Origin: Ochromonas danica
Taxonomy: Eukaryota; Sar; Chrysophyceae; Chromulinales; Chromulinaceae
Reading direction: 5' to 3'
DNA length: 64,000 nt
NCBI GenBank assembly: GCA_015146655.1
Contig: VKHL01000038.1
Location: forward strand, 124,001-188,000
Below the pieces are notes generated by a model. The model ran no database searches. It saw only the letters and a list, made by a program, of their open reading frames with translations, and was not told the DNA's origin. Numbering within the stretch: the stretch's first letter is position 1; each line of letters opens with the position of its first letter. The translations under genes were made by a program, and so were the position numbers. Of this stretch, positions 8,484-25,443 are shown in pieces.

Positions 8484-11165
8484 TTAGAACCTTTTAATGT
8501 CATTTGATAAAAACTGATTGACTGGCCAAAGTTCATCAAGTGTAAAGGCTAAATTATCTTCTCGATCCTTTACGACTTGTTCTTCTAGTTTCTTCAAGAC
8601 AACATGTGCTGATTCTAACGTCTCACTCCAATAAATCTCTGCAACACGATATGCTGTCACAACAGACGACGTCATCTGACCCCCTCGTTCCATTCGGAAT
8701 GCTTTCCATACTTCCTCATAAGCTAGACTACTCCTTTTCAATACAGTCATCACTGACTCTGCAGTGCTTTGCAAGAAGACTTCCATTTGTTGACTAACAA
8801 GCAATAGTTCTCGCTGCAATAAAGCGAGATTCCGTCGATCATGCTCAAAGTGTTCATATCGACTATGCAGTCGTTGACCTAGTTTGTGATGAACATGTAG
8901 CAGATGAACTCCAACGAGAGCATTGGCTAGCTGCTGACATTGCATAATGCCATGTACACAAGCTCGCTTAGTTTGTCGCAGGGCAGCAATCTCCTCCTCT
9001 AGCGATTCATTGGCTAGCTTTGTGTGGTAATTGTTAGATGACATGTAGAGTGGACCGCTTGATACCAACTCTCTCCACCACTGATTACTACTCCATTGCA
9101 AGGTTAGCAATTGTGCTAACATGGGAGAGCAGCTCTTCCATCGATTGAGAACTGATACCAATAATGGACCCAATGGATAGTCATAGTGAAATTCGAGCGA
9201 TAATTGAGGGTAAAACTCAAAGAACTTGAGCACTTGGTCAGTGCTAGAGACTGTGAAAGGATTGCTATGATAGAGTGATTGGATGGAGACCAAACGCAGA
9301 CCTTGCAGAGGCAAGCAATGACGAAATCGACTTTGTAGAGAAGCTGCCAGCTCTCTCAGCAAGGAAGCATGAAGAAGACATTTACTAGCTACAGAAATAG
9401 CCGAACTGGATGGCGTACTCTCTGCGGCATCATCCAGCACAGTCAAAACCACTTGTCGCAGACTTTGTAACACTTCTGGATCACACAATAACAATGTCTG
9501 CCATAAGGAATGAATATGTGACTTCAAAGCATAACGTTGATGAAGAAGAGACCACGCTCGTTCTCTCAACAAAGTAAAATGCTCCTGTATTGGATGCTTC
9601 AATACAGCTTCGACAAGTCGATGGAAAGGAACACAAAGTTTTCCAGAACGCGCAACTTCTTTCTTGTTGCCATCAATCACAGAGTCACTTTTCTCGAATA
9701 CATTACTCATATCTCTATACAATTCTACGCCTTGTAAGACCACGTGCCAAACATCTTTTGACACAAGCCAATCTTTAGAATGCAGCACGTCACTATGCTT
9801 GGAATCTGAATTAATCAAATCCTGGAGGGAGCTAATCCAAAATGTTAACATATCTTCCTTTTTCCATATGGGATGAGGGTTTTGCTGCATTTGCTCTTGT
9901 AAGATCAAAGATAGTTCATAATATGGTTGCTCTCTTTGTAAAGGTTTCAATCGACTATTTTTACAATTCCCAGTCATTTCATCATCCGTCCAGAAAGAAG
10001 TCATTGAAAAGAGTACTTTCGATAAGCTTGCTGTCCCTCCATTTACTACATCTTTGACTACCAGACTGTCTCCGAAAGCCCCACTTCCTATCTCTTCTTT
10101 CAATTCTAAGCAGATTCTATGGTCATCCAACGAGCTCAACCCTTCAAGCAGCAAGGCTGATAATGCACTGTGCTCTGATCGACTTGCCATAGTCCAGATT
10201 GACAAAGATTTCCAATTATTATCAAATGGCTGACCATAGCGAAGCAATCCATCACACAGAGCATGTCCTGTTTGTCTCAGAAAGGAGAGGTAAACCTGCT
10301 GCAAGAAGTCGACGAACAATCGCTCCGATTGAGAGCCTAGGAAAGACAGTGACAGCTGCAGTGGTTTTATTACGTGGTTATCTTGACGAGCAAAGGATGA
10401 ATATTGTTGTGTCAAGTCAACATGTTTCTCATCTTTGCATGCAGAAGACGAAGAAGGTGCAGGAAAGAAACTCTCTCCAGGATTGATAAATCGAAGTTGT
10501 GTAACCAACTCTTCCAATCTTTCAGTAAATAAATAGGATGCAAAGCAATGTTTCCAGTAAGTGCGAGTATCTGATTTACTATTTGTCATCACTTCTTCCT
10601 CCTGTGGAGTATTGTTCTCGTCCAGTTCGTTGGTAGGTCTTTTAGATGGAAGAGAGTATATCAAATCAGTAGCCATATGAAATGTTTCCATCCATGGTTG
10701 AAAACGCTTGTAAAAGGCTAGTAAGGATAAGCCATTCCTGATTTCCATTTGTCGAGTGAGTATGAGGGACTTAGCAGTATCTGATGAAGAAGAGGAGAGG
10801 TGGACATCGAAGTTTGTCACCTCTGCTTCAAATCGTGTAATGAGATGTTGAATCGTGCTTTGTAATGCACGATATTCTACATAGTGAGAATGTGTGGATG
10901 ACTTGGTCAACCACTGCCTACAGTCCGCCACATGGGATGCGAAGGTTGAGAACCACTCCAATACCTTCACTGCCACACCATTGGAGACTGTTTTTACCCA
11001 TCGAAGACTTGTTGGTCGAATAGGTCGAAAGATAAAATGTTCTTTCTCTTCTTGACGAAAGGAATAGCCCATGAAAGAAGAGGAGGATGATCCCATCAAC
11101 ATATCAACTATATCCTTTAATAGGACCTTCTCATCAAGGCCACTGGACAAGGAAGAGGTGTTCAT
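8484..11165 (-). CDS. Gamma-tubulin complex component (GCP family)
   Basis: An intronless 893-residue protein. The N-terminal part has DIVDMLMGSSSSSFMGYSF, matching the motif near the start of the GCP core where complexes bind each other. The C-terminal part has the hallmark of the gamma-tubulin-binding domain: LEFHYDYPLGPLLVSVLNRW, then a helical LLTLQWSSNQWW segment, then LLHVHHKLGQRLHSRYEHF. GCP proteins form the ring that nucleates microtubules at basal bodies and spindle poles. Size and divergence suggest GCP4, GCP5 or GCP6 rather than GCP2 or GCP3, but I cannot choose. The frame runs to 11225 without an ATG; the first ATG is at 11165 (MNTSSLSSGLDEK). Head to head with the anoctamin gene. 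Confidence 0.68.
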   Translation of the reverse strand: MNTSSLSSGLDEKVLLKDIVDMLMGSSSSSFMGYSFRQEEKEHFIFRPIRPTSLRWVKTVSNGVAVKVLEWFSTFASHVADCRQWLTKSSTHSHYVEYRALQSTIQHLITRFEAEVTNFDVHLSSSSSDTAKSLILTRQMEIRNGLSLLAFYKRFQPWMETFHMATDLIYSLPSKRPTNELDENNTPQEEEVMTNSKSDTRTYWKHCFASYLFTERLEELVTQLRFINPGESFFPAPSSSSACKDEKHVDLTQQYSSFARQDNHVIKPLQLSLSFLGSQSERLFVDFLQQVYLSFLRQTGHALCDGLLRYGQPFDNNWKSLSIWTMASRSEHSALSALLLEGLSSLDDHRICLELKEEIGSGAFGDSLVVKDVVNGGTASLSKVLFSMTSFWTDDEMTGNCKNSRLKPLQREQPYYELSLILQEQMQQNPHPIWKKEDMLTFWISSLQDLINSDSKHSDVLHSKDWLVSKDVWHVVLQGVELYRDMSNVFEKSDSVIDGNKKEVARSGKLCVPFHRLVEAVLKHPIQEHFTLLRERAWSLLHQRYALKSHIHSLWQTLLLCDPEVLQSLRQVVLTVLDDAAESTPSSSAISVASKCLLHASLLRELAASLQSRFRHCLPLQGLRLVSIQSLYHSNPFTVSSTDQVLKFFEFYPQLSLEFHYDYPLGPLLVSVLNRWKSCSPMLAQLLTLQWSSNQWWRELVSSGPLYMSSNNYHTKLANESLEEEIAALRQTKRACVHGIMQCQQLANALVGVHLLHVHHKLGQRLHSRYEHFEHDRRNLALLQRELLLVSQQMEVFLQSTAESVMTVLKRSSLAYEEVWKAFRMERGGQMTSSVVTAYRVAEIYWSETLESAHVVLKKLEEQVVKDREDNLAFTLDELWPVNQFLSNDIKRF

Positions 11166-11524
11166 TTCACAGATCTCTACCTTTCTTGCTCTTTCTTTCT
11201 CTCTTCTATTCTCTTGATCAGGCAATCAATCTCATCCCAACAGAGTGACTGCCTCTGTGCGGCATCATATTTGAACGAGGTTTTACAATCAAAACTCTAC
11301 TTATTTGAGTTATAACTTGTAATTCTTAATTATCACACATGTGCAATGCCGGAAAATTGTTTGAAAAGATGGAGAAACGTGTGCGTTCTATCGAAAAGCG
11401 CGTTTCTAGTGTACCAAAAGTTGAGATCATCTCCACAAGTTGTTGTCATTAAAGAAAGACAAGACAAGCAGAATTAGAGAACCACTAACTGATTGACTGA
11501 CTAGTTAACTGTGTGCGAAGAGAA
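11166..11524. promoter_or_regulatory. Bidirectional upstream region, GCP / anoctamin
   Basis: 359 bp separate the two divergent start codons. The stretch is AT-rich with no ORF, RNA gene or repeat that I can see, and must hold both promoters. Confidence 0.5.
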
Positions 11525-14260
11525 ATGATTAATGAAAGCGGTATAGGGATAGTGGAAAAGAATCCAATGAATTCTCGTATCTTAACAGAAGATGCTTTTG
11601 TGGAATCATCTCTCACGAATCAAGAGAAAGAATTCAAAAGTAAAACTACAGATAATGATGATCATACTACAACTGGATATTATCGTACTTCAATTAGTGT
11701 AGAAGAACGAGAAAGCACTTTTGTTCGAGACCTTGCCTCAGACTATGACTTCTGCATTGTCTTGCCTAATGTCAATGGTGAACTTGTACCAAAAAGAGGA
11801 AAAGATTATGTACGCAAACTACAAGCATTAGGGTTTGAGATATTTCTCTATCGTAATCTTGATGCTGACAATGAGACTATTGTCTTAATTCGTACACCAC
11901 TTCCCAAATTACGAGCTTTTGCAGATTTATTAGATTTCCGTATGTTATTAGATCCACAAGAAGTTACAAGACAATTAGCTGCAGGTGATCCAGAAAAACA
12001 GATTGCTGGTGTTACCATTGCTCATAATCCAGAAGTGACACCAATCTATCCTAATCAATATATCTATGGTAAATACTCGAGAAAGATTAATGAAGAACTC
12101 TATTGGAGAGAAGAAGGATATGAACATCCTTTCCGTGAGATTATTCGATTAAAACTTTCAGCATTATTATTAGAACATCGATCTCCACGATTAGGAGAGA
12201 ATCTAAAGATTCGACGCTATCTTCGCAGTGGATGGATTAAAGCATGTTTTCCTTTACACAATGGCACACAGATTGAGATGTTAACATTGAAATGGAAGCA
12301 ATTCCCTATACAAAGATTACCATTAGAAGACTTGAAAGAATATTTTGGAGAGAAAATAGCCTTATACTTTGTCTTTATGGAGCATTACACATCCTTCTTA
12401 GCTATTCCTGCTGTGGTGGGCATTCCTTTACAGATTGCAGTCTTTGCTATGAATGATTATTCCGCACCTTTCTTGCCTTTCTTCTCCTTCTTTGTAGCAT
12501 TATGGGCCATTACCATGTTAGAAGTAAGTTTAGACCGTCTCTTTGCATGACATGATAGTTTATGTTAAAAGATGATTGTATTGCCTTGCGTAGTTCTGGA
12601 AGCGTCGAGAGAAGAGAACTGCTTTGAAGTGGGGTATGATTGATTTCGAAACTGATGAAGTCGATCGCGCAGGTCAGATTATGACATTCTCGTCTTTTCT
12701 TTCAAATATTTGCTTTTGTTGCTTAAATGCAGTTTGTTGTTGTTGAATAATTAGACTTCCGCGGAGAAACCATTCCTTCCTTCATCGATGGCTCTGAGAT
12801 TCGCTATTTTTCATCTAAGAAGCGTAATATCTTGTTGTTTCAATCAGTGTTGGGTGTGGCTACTCTCATGCTCTTAGTCATTGGAGTGGTCGTTAGCATC
12901 TATGTCATTCGCTATTCCATTGCTGCAGATGTGGGTGACAGTAATGCTCAAACAGTGGCTTCAGTTGCTAATGCTGTACAAATTCAAGTGCTAAATTACA
13001 TCTACTCGATTATTGCTAACGCTCTCTCTGAACGTGAGAATCATCGGTTAGTCAATCTTCTCTCTGTTTTGTCTGTCATTTATTCCCTCTAATCCCTCAT
13101 GTTTGCTTGTTTGTATTTCATAGAACGGATACACAGGTAATTAGATGATACCAGTATTTCTTTCTCACACTTGTTGATATTGACTTATGTTCTAATGAAT
13201 GAACTGTCTTGATCTTAGTTTGAAGATACAATGATAGCGAAAATCTTCTGGTTTCAATTTGTTAACTCTTATGCTTCCTTCTTTTACTTGGCTTTTGTTG
13301 CTGAATGGATGGGAGATTGTCCTACAAGTGGATGTATGAGCTCTTTGACATTGAACTTGGGGATTATCTTTCTCATTCGTTTGGTCTCTGGCAATGCATT
13401 GGAGTTGCTTATACCCTATCTCAGCTATCGCTTCAAGTATCTTAAGCTTATGGCAACACATGCTGGAAAGATCTCTAGACCTGAATCAGAGGCTCGTCTT
13501 GAGAAAGTGAGAGTTATATTTCATCTGTTTCTTGTCTTATTGCCATCATTATTATGACCTTTCTGATGTTTGTAGTATGACCTTCTGTCGTCCAGTTTAG
13601 AGGATTATGCAGAAGTGGCAATCCAATATGGTTATACTGCACTCTTTGTCACTGCCTTGCCTATGGCTGCCTTTTGTGCTTTGATTTCTAACCTAGTGGA
13701 AATGAAAGGAGATGTTTGGAAGTTACTTCATCTACATCAGCGACCTTTCCCTAAAGGAGGAGAAGATATTGGCACTTGGTATTCATCTCCTCAATCTTAT
13801 CTTATCTTGATCTGATGATATGATATGCTTCCATGTTAATATAGGCAATCCATCTTCTTGATGATCTCTGTAGCTGCGGTAATAACCAACGCGGCGTTGA
13901 CAGTCTTCACGATGGATACACTCGACAGTTTTTCCTTCCAACTTCGCATGTGGATCTTTGTTGGCTTCCAATGGGTCTGCTTTTCTCTACAGGTAAATAA
14001 ATCTAGATATGTTGTTGATGCATGGAGTAGTTTTGTGTGGAATAATGGAATTGAATGATTTGTTATACTAGATGATTATCATGGCTGTTATCCCGGATGT
14101 GCCCGAAGAAATCGATATTCAGCTCGAGCGAAGAGACTTCATTGTCTCTAAGCTCATCGATAAGGTGGAAGACGAGGACGATAGCGATATCATGGGAGTG
14201 GAAGAAGAAATCAAGCTACAGACCTATCCTCTCATTGGTGGATTCTGTAAAGGAAAGTAA
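11525..14260 (+). CDS. Anoctamin / TMEM16-family membrane protein
   Basis: Calcium-activated lipid scramblase or chloride channel family. Eight exons join in frame to 736 residues: 11525-12523, 12594-12672, 12755-13046, 13124-13136, 13219-13506, 13576-13778, 13845-13992 and 14072-14260. Diagnostic anoctamin segments are FGEKIALYFVFMEHYTSFL (first membrane helix), FWKRREKRTALKWG (after helix 2), IAKIFWFQFVNSYASFFYL, and NLVEMKGDVWKLL, which carries acidic residues of the calcium site. The cytosolic N-terminal domain is short, as in many protist members. The fourth exon is only 13 nt. ATG 11525 is the first in-frame ATG. Whether this member is a scramblase or a channel cannot be read from the sequence. 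The gene converges on the GST-like gene with 137 bp between. Confidence 0.9.
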
Positions 14261-14397
14261 GCACCATGACTGTCGAGTAGGGGAGAGAGAAAGAGAGAGA
14301 GAGCATGCTATGAACAAATACCATGCAAATAGTTTATAGTTTATCTAACAACGAGACAAAAACTTCATTCTGTCAACGTCAATTTTGCAACATTACT

Positions 14398-16085
14398 CTA
14401 TACTTTGTGGATATGATCAATGAGCCAGTTGAGATGAGCTCGTAGTTGACGAGCTGCTGGATAGGACATGTCTCTTGGCACACCAACTCGATCTCGTAAA
14501 TAAGCTAAGCTCACCACCAGTTTCTTCTGAGTCTCTTTATCGACCACTTCGTCATTCATAGCGCTGCCGTCTTTGCTTTGCTCTTCTACCACAGTAGGCA
14601 ATTCTCCAGTCAAGAGAATGCTTACCAACTATCCACCAATCATCATCAAACATCAACATATCATTATCATCAATCAGATTAAAACTGTGAAGGAAAGACA
14701 TCAATAGAACAAACCTTTCTGAGAAGATAGTCCATTCCATTCTTTAACAGCATGTTAGGTTGAGCAAAGGGATCTGCCAGAGGAGCACTGACTTTCTTTC
14801 TTCCTGGAGAACCAGCACCACGAAGAGCAAAACTTATCACAGCATCATGATTCATAATCAACTTATAGGCAGCTTCATGACGAGCAGCTTCATCATCCAA
14901 AGCAGCAGCTGAACTAATAGGTTCAAATGATTCTTGTAAAGGTGGTAAAGGTAGTTTCCAGGATTGTCCATCACGACCATCAATCTTACCAGCCATGACT
15001 TCATATCCAGCAATAGGATAAGGTGTACCACATTGAGGTGGAATATCCATAGCATGTGTATAATAATCACCTCGTGTAGCTTGATAAGAAGGTCTGGCTT
15101 CAAATGCATCCATCCATCTCTCAATGGCTGGCCATCGCCCATCACCTCGAATCTTCCATCCATTCCAATAGGCCACAGTGGCACACATTCGTTCCATATG
15201 ACTGATGTAAGTAATATCTACGATGGATAAGTCATCCAAGAACCATGGACTAGAGGTTACTTCTAGTTCTTTATTCATCATAGTAAATCCTTCTTCTAAT
15301 CTTCTTCGACTGGATGACTGTGTGACAGGAGAAGGATAAAATAACAAACCACACCAAGCAGCATATAATTCACGTTCTAATTTCATTAATTTCATTGCAC
15401 GTGCTTCTACCTTTGCATCATTACTTGGCCACATAGTGGGATAGTCTGGTGCAGGGAAAGCACGATCTAACCCAAGCATGATATCCAAACTCTCTGTGAC
15501 TACTTGACCATTATCTAATCGAATGACTGGTAACAACCCACTAGGAACCATATCAAGAAACCAGGAAGGTTTATCTCCATAACAACGCATATTAATCTTC
15601 TCTACTTGATAGGGAATACCTTTCTCTTCTAAGAAGATCCAAACTTTCTGACAATAGGGACACCATCCTGCTGTATCACGATAGAAGACCAATCGTGGTA
15701 CTTCTACTGATGATGATGATGAGGATGAGGAGGTAGTTCGTTGACCTGGAAAGAGACGTAGTTTAGCATCAGCATGAGGTAGACCTTTCCCTTCTTGTCG
15801 GAGTTGACTTTGATGAGATAGGAAAGCACCTTGTTGAGTTGTGAGAATAGAAGATTGAAGATCTTCCCAACTTGTTTGAATAGATGACCATCTAGTGGTA
15901 GAACCTTCTTGTCGGAACATAGGTTTCCTAGAAGTAGCAGTAGTACTAGAAAGTGAGAAAAGTTGTTGAAATTTGTTTTTCCAAGAAAGACTTTCAATTT
16001 GATAACAATGATAAGAAAAGAAGAATAAGAAGAAGGTTGAAAGGATAGTTAGTCTATTATAGTCTGACAAGGTAATAATCCTCAT
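14398..16085 (-). CDS. Glutathione S-transferase-like protein with CPYC thioredoxin fold
   Basis: Two exons (14715-16085 and 14398-14628) give 533 residues. Near residue 135 a GST/glutaredoxin-type N-terminal domain begins: LVFYRDTAGWCPYCQKVWIF with a CPYC active site. The cis-Pro region follows as PSGLLPVIRLDNGQVVTES, the typical Pro plus Glu-Ser glutathione contact. An all-helical GST C-terminal domain comes next (FPAPDYPTMWPSN to about GRWPAIERWMDAFEARPSY). The last ~150 residues extend beyond a normal GST and are unidentified. The N-terminus (STFFLFFFSYHCYQIESLSW) is a signal-like helix followed by a Ser/Thr/Arg-rich stretch, consistent with plastid import. ATG 16085 is the first ATG of the frame. 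Dehydroascorbate reductase or glutathionyl-hydroquinone reductase activity is possible but unproven. Confidence 0.78.
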
Positions 16086-16458
16086 CCTCACTAATTAAAT
16101 CAATTAGTGATTTAGTCTGTCAGTCAATCTAGTCAGAAGTCATCAAGAAGAACAAGAACAATCAGCAGAAGATTCTCACTGCTACTTCACCCAAATCTGG
16201 AGATCTGAAACTCTAGAGAACAGACTGTTTGTCCATGGAATTTCGTACGAGTTGCCATGGAATGCGATTCCACAGAGAGTTGTGGTGTATTCGTGATACT
16301 GTAACAAACACGAATAAGGCGATCTGGTATAGGGCCATACTTTTATGATATCTAAGATGAATAAGTCAAGGTTATCAAGGTTATGAATAAGCATTTTCTT
16401 TTAACGCCACATATAATCAAAATTGATTGGAAAGTCATAAATCTTTGCATAACTGTGG
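16086..16458. other. Intergenic, upstream of the GST-like gene
   Basis: 373 bp between the GST-like start and the homoserine kinase stop. Two copies of the core CCATGGAAT occur around 16233-16262, related to a palindrome recurring near 26.3 and 26.7 kb. No gene is evident. Confidence 0.45.
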
Positions 16459-17727
16459 TTAGACGTCACCTCGATAACGTACAAGGCGATTACTGAAAGC
16501 AGGTTCAGCGGAGACAACATACGCACCATGTTCCACAGGAGCTGTGATGAAGACTTGCCCTTTCGTCTGACAAGCAGCAGCAGCTGCCAACATCGCCTCA
16601 GCCACTTTACGATCCACACGCTCTTTATGCCTTTGCGTGAAAATGTCCCCTGAGGCGCCACTTGTTAAGGCCATAACTGTTGGACCTGCACCAGAGAGGA
16701 AAGCAGCACTTGCTCCAGCCTCAACTGCAGCATTGATAATAGGTACAAGATGAGGATAGACAGCTGCAGCACGTTGTGGTTGATGTAATGCATCTTCTAC
16801 ACCATATCTTAGTTGATCGATATTATTCGTTGCTAAGGCATTGATTAACCAAGCAACACGACCAATATTGAAAACTGCTTCTTTTCGACTTACTGTATCA
16901 TTTAATACTCCACGTGCTGTAGAAGTCTTACCAATAACATTGGGAATAAAGCAAACACATTGTAAGCCTGGAGGAAGATTAACTCTCTCAGTCATCCATC
17001 TCTTGCCTGTATGAATACCCAATTGGATTCCACCATACATAGCAGGTGCGACATTATCAGGATGCCCTTCAATCTCAGCTGCCATGTTTAATAAATCTTC
17101 TGAACCCCAAGCAGGGACTTGATGACCTGCTAAGACAAGACCTGCTACTAATCCACCTACAATAGCAGCGGATGATGATCCTAATCCTCTAGCATAAGGA
17201 ATACGATTAATTAAATGATATTTCAATGGTGGTACTTCTTTCCCAGCTCTTTTAAAAGCTGCTGCTAATCCAAAACAGACAAGATTACTTTCATCTAAGG
17301 GCATGTCATGTGCACCTTCTCCTTCACAAATGATCTCAAACTTATCACTACGTTCGACTGTAAACTCTGACCACATATCTAAAGCCATACCAATAGTATC
17401 AAAACCAGGTCCTAAGTTAGCAGAAGTAGCAGGAACACGAACAACAACTTTTGATCGTTCTATGACATCGTCAGCAGGTTCGTTTTCATTGTTTTTCAAA
17501 CGATTTCTCATTCTTCGCTCATGTTCATAAGGATATTCAACCTCTTCATTTGTAGAATTCTCGCTTGGATGAGGGAGAAAGGAAGAAAGAGCATTAGCAG
17601 CTGCATTGGCTTTTTCTTCTTGTGCTTGTCGTTCTTGTCGTAATTTAATGTTTTGTCCAAGAAGAACACTAATTAGGACAAAACCTAGTAGATAGGGCCA
17701 TTGAGATTCATTCTGATTCGAATCCAT
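16459..17727 (-). CDS. thrB: Homoserine kinase
   Basis: Phosphorylates homoserine in threonine synthesis. One exon, 422 residues. GHMP-kinase landmarks are all present: VVVRVPATSANLGPGFDTIG at the start of the fold, the ATP-binding loop PYARGLGSSSAAIVGG, AEIEGHPDNVAPAMYGG, and the C-terminal glycine motif FLSGAGPTVMAL. An extra ~90 residues precede the enzyme, with a hydrophobic segment (WPYLLGFVLISVLLG) and a charged linker, which suggests a membrane anchor or organelle targeting; bacterial enzymes lack this. The start codon lies 255 bp from the divergent dihydrodipicolinate reductase gene, another enzyme drawing on aspartate semialdehyde, so the pair may share regulation (inference). Confidence 0.95.
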   Translation of the reverse strand: MDSNQNESQWPYLLGFVLISVLLGQNIKLRQERQAQEEKANAAANALSSFLPHPSENSTNEEVEYPYEHERRMRNRLKNNENEPADDVIERSKVVVRVPATSANLGPGFDTIGMALDMWSEFTVERSDKFEIICEGEGAHDMPLDESNLVCFGLAAAFKRAGKEVPPLKYHLINRIPYARGLGSSSAAIVGGLVAGLVLAGHQVPAWGSEDLLNMAAEIEGHPDNVAPAMYGGIQLGIHTGKRWMTERVNLPPGLQCVCFIPNVIGKTSTARGVLNDTVSRKEAVFNIGRVAWLINALATNNIDQLRYGVEDALHQPQRAAAVYPHLVPIINAAVEAGASAAFLSGAGPTVMALTSGASGDIFTQRHKERVDRKVAEAMLAAAAACQTKGQVFITAPVEHGAYVVSAEPAFSNRLVRYRGDV

Positions 17728-17982
17728 GACTTCTCTTTAAATACACTCGTGGTCTAATGTCTCTGGCAATTTGTTTGTGTTATTTTGTTCTCATACATAC
17801 TGCAGTATTGTTGCATTGGATTGCAATTGCAAGCACCCCTTCCCACTGCACAAAGACGAGGTAAGGAATTACGTAATTACAGTTATGAAATTACTCTACT
17901 CGACTGCATTTGCACAACAACCACTGCTGCTGAAGAATTGGACAAGATAACCAGATAGAGATAACCAGATAGAGAGAGCAGG
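17728..17982. promoter_or_regulatory. Shared divergent promoter, homoserine kinase / DapB
   Basis: 255 bp between the two start codons with no other gene. Both promoters must lie here. It contains the runs ATTGCATTGGATTGCAATTG and ACGTAATTACAGT, but no motif I can name. Confidence 0.55.
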
Positions 17983-19338
17983 ATGATGACCATGAAGTAT
18001 CTGAGAATCTTGATCAGTTTATTAGCAGTAAGTAGTCTATGGGCATGGTCATGGTCAGGATTGTCTTCTCTGAGGTCCAAACGAACCACTAACACAATGA
18101 AGATGACTATGACAACAACAACAACAACCAACAATCAACAAGAACAAGAAGAAGGAGAAGAAACAAGAGAGACTTTACATGTGATGATTAATGGTCTACC
18201 TGGTCCTATGGCATTAGAAGTTGCTAAAGCTTGTCTAGCCCGTCATATCGCATTAGTTCCAATTGGTTTTACTGGTCCATCAACTATACAACAGAATATC
18301 TCTGTACAAGAACAACCAAACTATGAGAAAATCATAGAATTAGTTAAAGGACCAGGTCATAATTCAAATGCTCTATTAACGTTAAAAGAGTTGAAAAGGA
18401 CTTATCCTGGACTAGTCATTGTTGACTATACTCATCCTAGTGCAGTGGTCAATAATATTCAAGCTTATACAGATGCTGGATGTGATTTTGTCTTAGGAAC
18501 TACTGGATTTGATAGGAAACAAGTTGATACTATCTTAGAAACGGGCAAGAATTATGCTATTATTGCTCCAAATATGGCCAAACAAATTGTTGCTTTACAA
18601 TCTGCTGTAGAACAAACAGCTAAACGTTTTCCAGGTTCTTTCTCAGGTTATCATCTACAGGTACTATCAAGCATTATAGTGTTAGTGTTAGTGTTACTGG
18701 TCTATTATCTTCGAGATGTACCCTCTCTTTCTGTCTTCATCTACTTTAACGTTTATATGATATCTTGAGGTTTTAAAGGCCACGCTGTATTAATCTGTTC
18801 CTTTTTATGTCTAATTCTATCTATCTATGGTGATGATTTTAGGTGAAAGAGTCACATCAATCATCCAAGGCAGATACATCAGGCACTGCTAAAGCGATTG
18901 TTTCTCATCTATCTACTCTTACAACAGAGAGCTTTGCTGTAGATGATATAGAGAAGATTCGTAACCCTACTGAACAGGTGCGATTGTTAATAGGAGATAG
19001 ATAGTCTTGTAGTATCTCATTGTTTGTTTGTGTTATCTCATAGTTAGCATTTGGAGTCCCCGAGGATCATCTGAAAGGTCATGCTTTCCACACTTATCGT
19101 TTGTTGAGTAACGATGGCAGGTTAGTTTATTGTTACTATGCTTATGGTCTATGATATGGCTAATGATAGTCGTTGAGTTAGTGTGAGCTTTGAGTTGCAA
19201 CATAATGTCTGTGGAAGGAGAATCTATGCGGAAGGAACTGTTGATGCTGTACACTTCCTTCATCGCTTAAGATCAACAAAACCTATCAAACGAATCTATA
19301 ATATGATTGATGTTCTTGAAGCTGGAGAAATGAAATGA
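17983..19338 (+). CDS. dapB: 4-hydroxy-tetrahydrodipicolinate reductase
   Basis: Reduces the cyclised aspartate-semialdehyde/pyruvate adduct in lysine synthesis. Four exons (17983-18660, 18843-18977, 19044-19120, 19188-19338) join in frame to about 346 residues. The nucleotide-binding start VMINGLPGPMALEVAKA and VIVDYTHPSAVVNNIQAY, VLGTTGF and IIAPNMAKQIV match the plant-type DapB. The catalytic block ESHQSSKADTSGTAKA corresponds to the bacterial His-His/Lys-x2-SGTA region. The C-terminus has the tetramerisation and active-site continuation (FELQHNVCGRRIYAEGTVDA). The N-terminus MKYLRILISLLAVSSLWAWSW followed by a basic Ser/Thr stretch looks like a signal peptide plus transit region. A spurious stop arises if intron 1 is read through. 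Confidence 0.93.
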
Positions 19339-19639
19339 AGGAAGAGATCAATAAGATAATGAGATACATGACCTCTGCTTGCATTCATTTCTTATCTTAT
19401 GCGCTTGTTGCGAGTTAGCATTCTCAACACTACACTACCTACTCTACTTCACTTCTTCTGATTTGGTAACTTCTTACCTTCCGTAACATCACTTAGTTTG
19501 AATGCGTATATATTTCTAAACTTGTTTGTAAGCAAAATGGTTTGTAAGCAAAATGGAAGAGGGAGTTGTGATCAAAATCGAAAATAGCATCGTGCTAAAA
19601 CTACACACTCCCTCTACAATTCTCTTCTCATTTGATTTA
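19339..19639. other. Convergent intergenic region, DapB / myosin
   Basis: 301 bp between two stop codons. It holds an exact tandem duplication of GTTTGTAAGCAAAATG (19524-19539 and 19540-19555). It serves as the 3' regions of both genes; nothing else is seen. Confidence 0.5.

Positions 19640-25443
<5,804 letters not shown>

Noticed and set aside
17712-17728. GATTCGAATCC as a tRNA B box
   Set aside because: No A box or foldable arms surround it; it lies in the homoserine kinase start.
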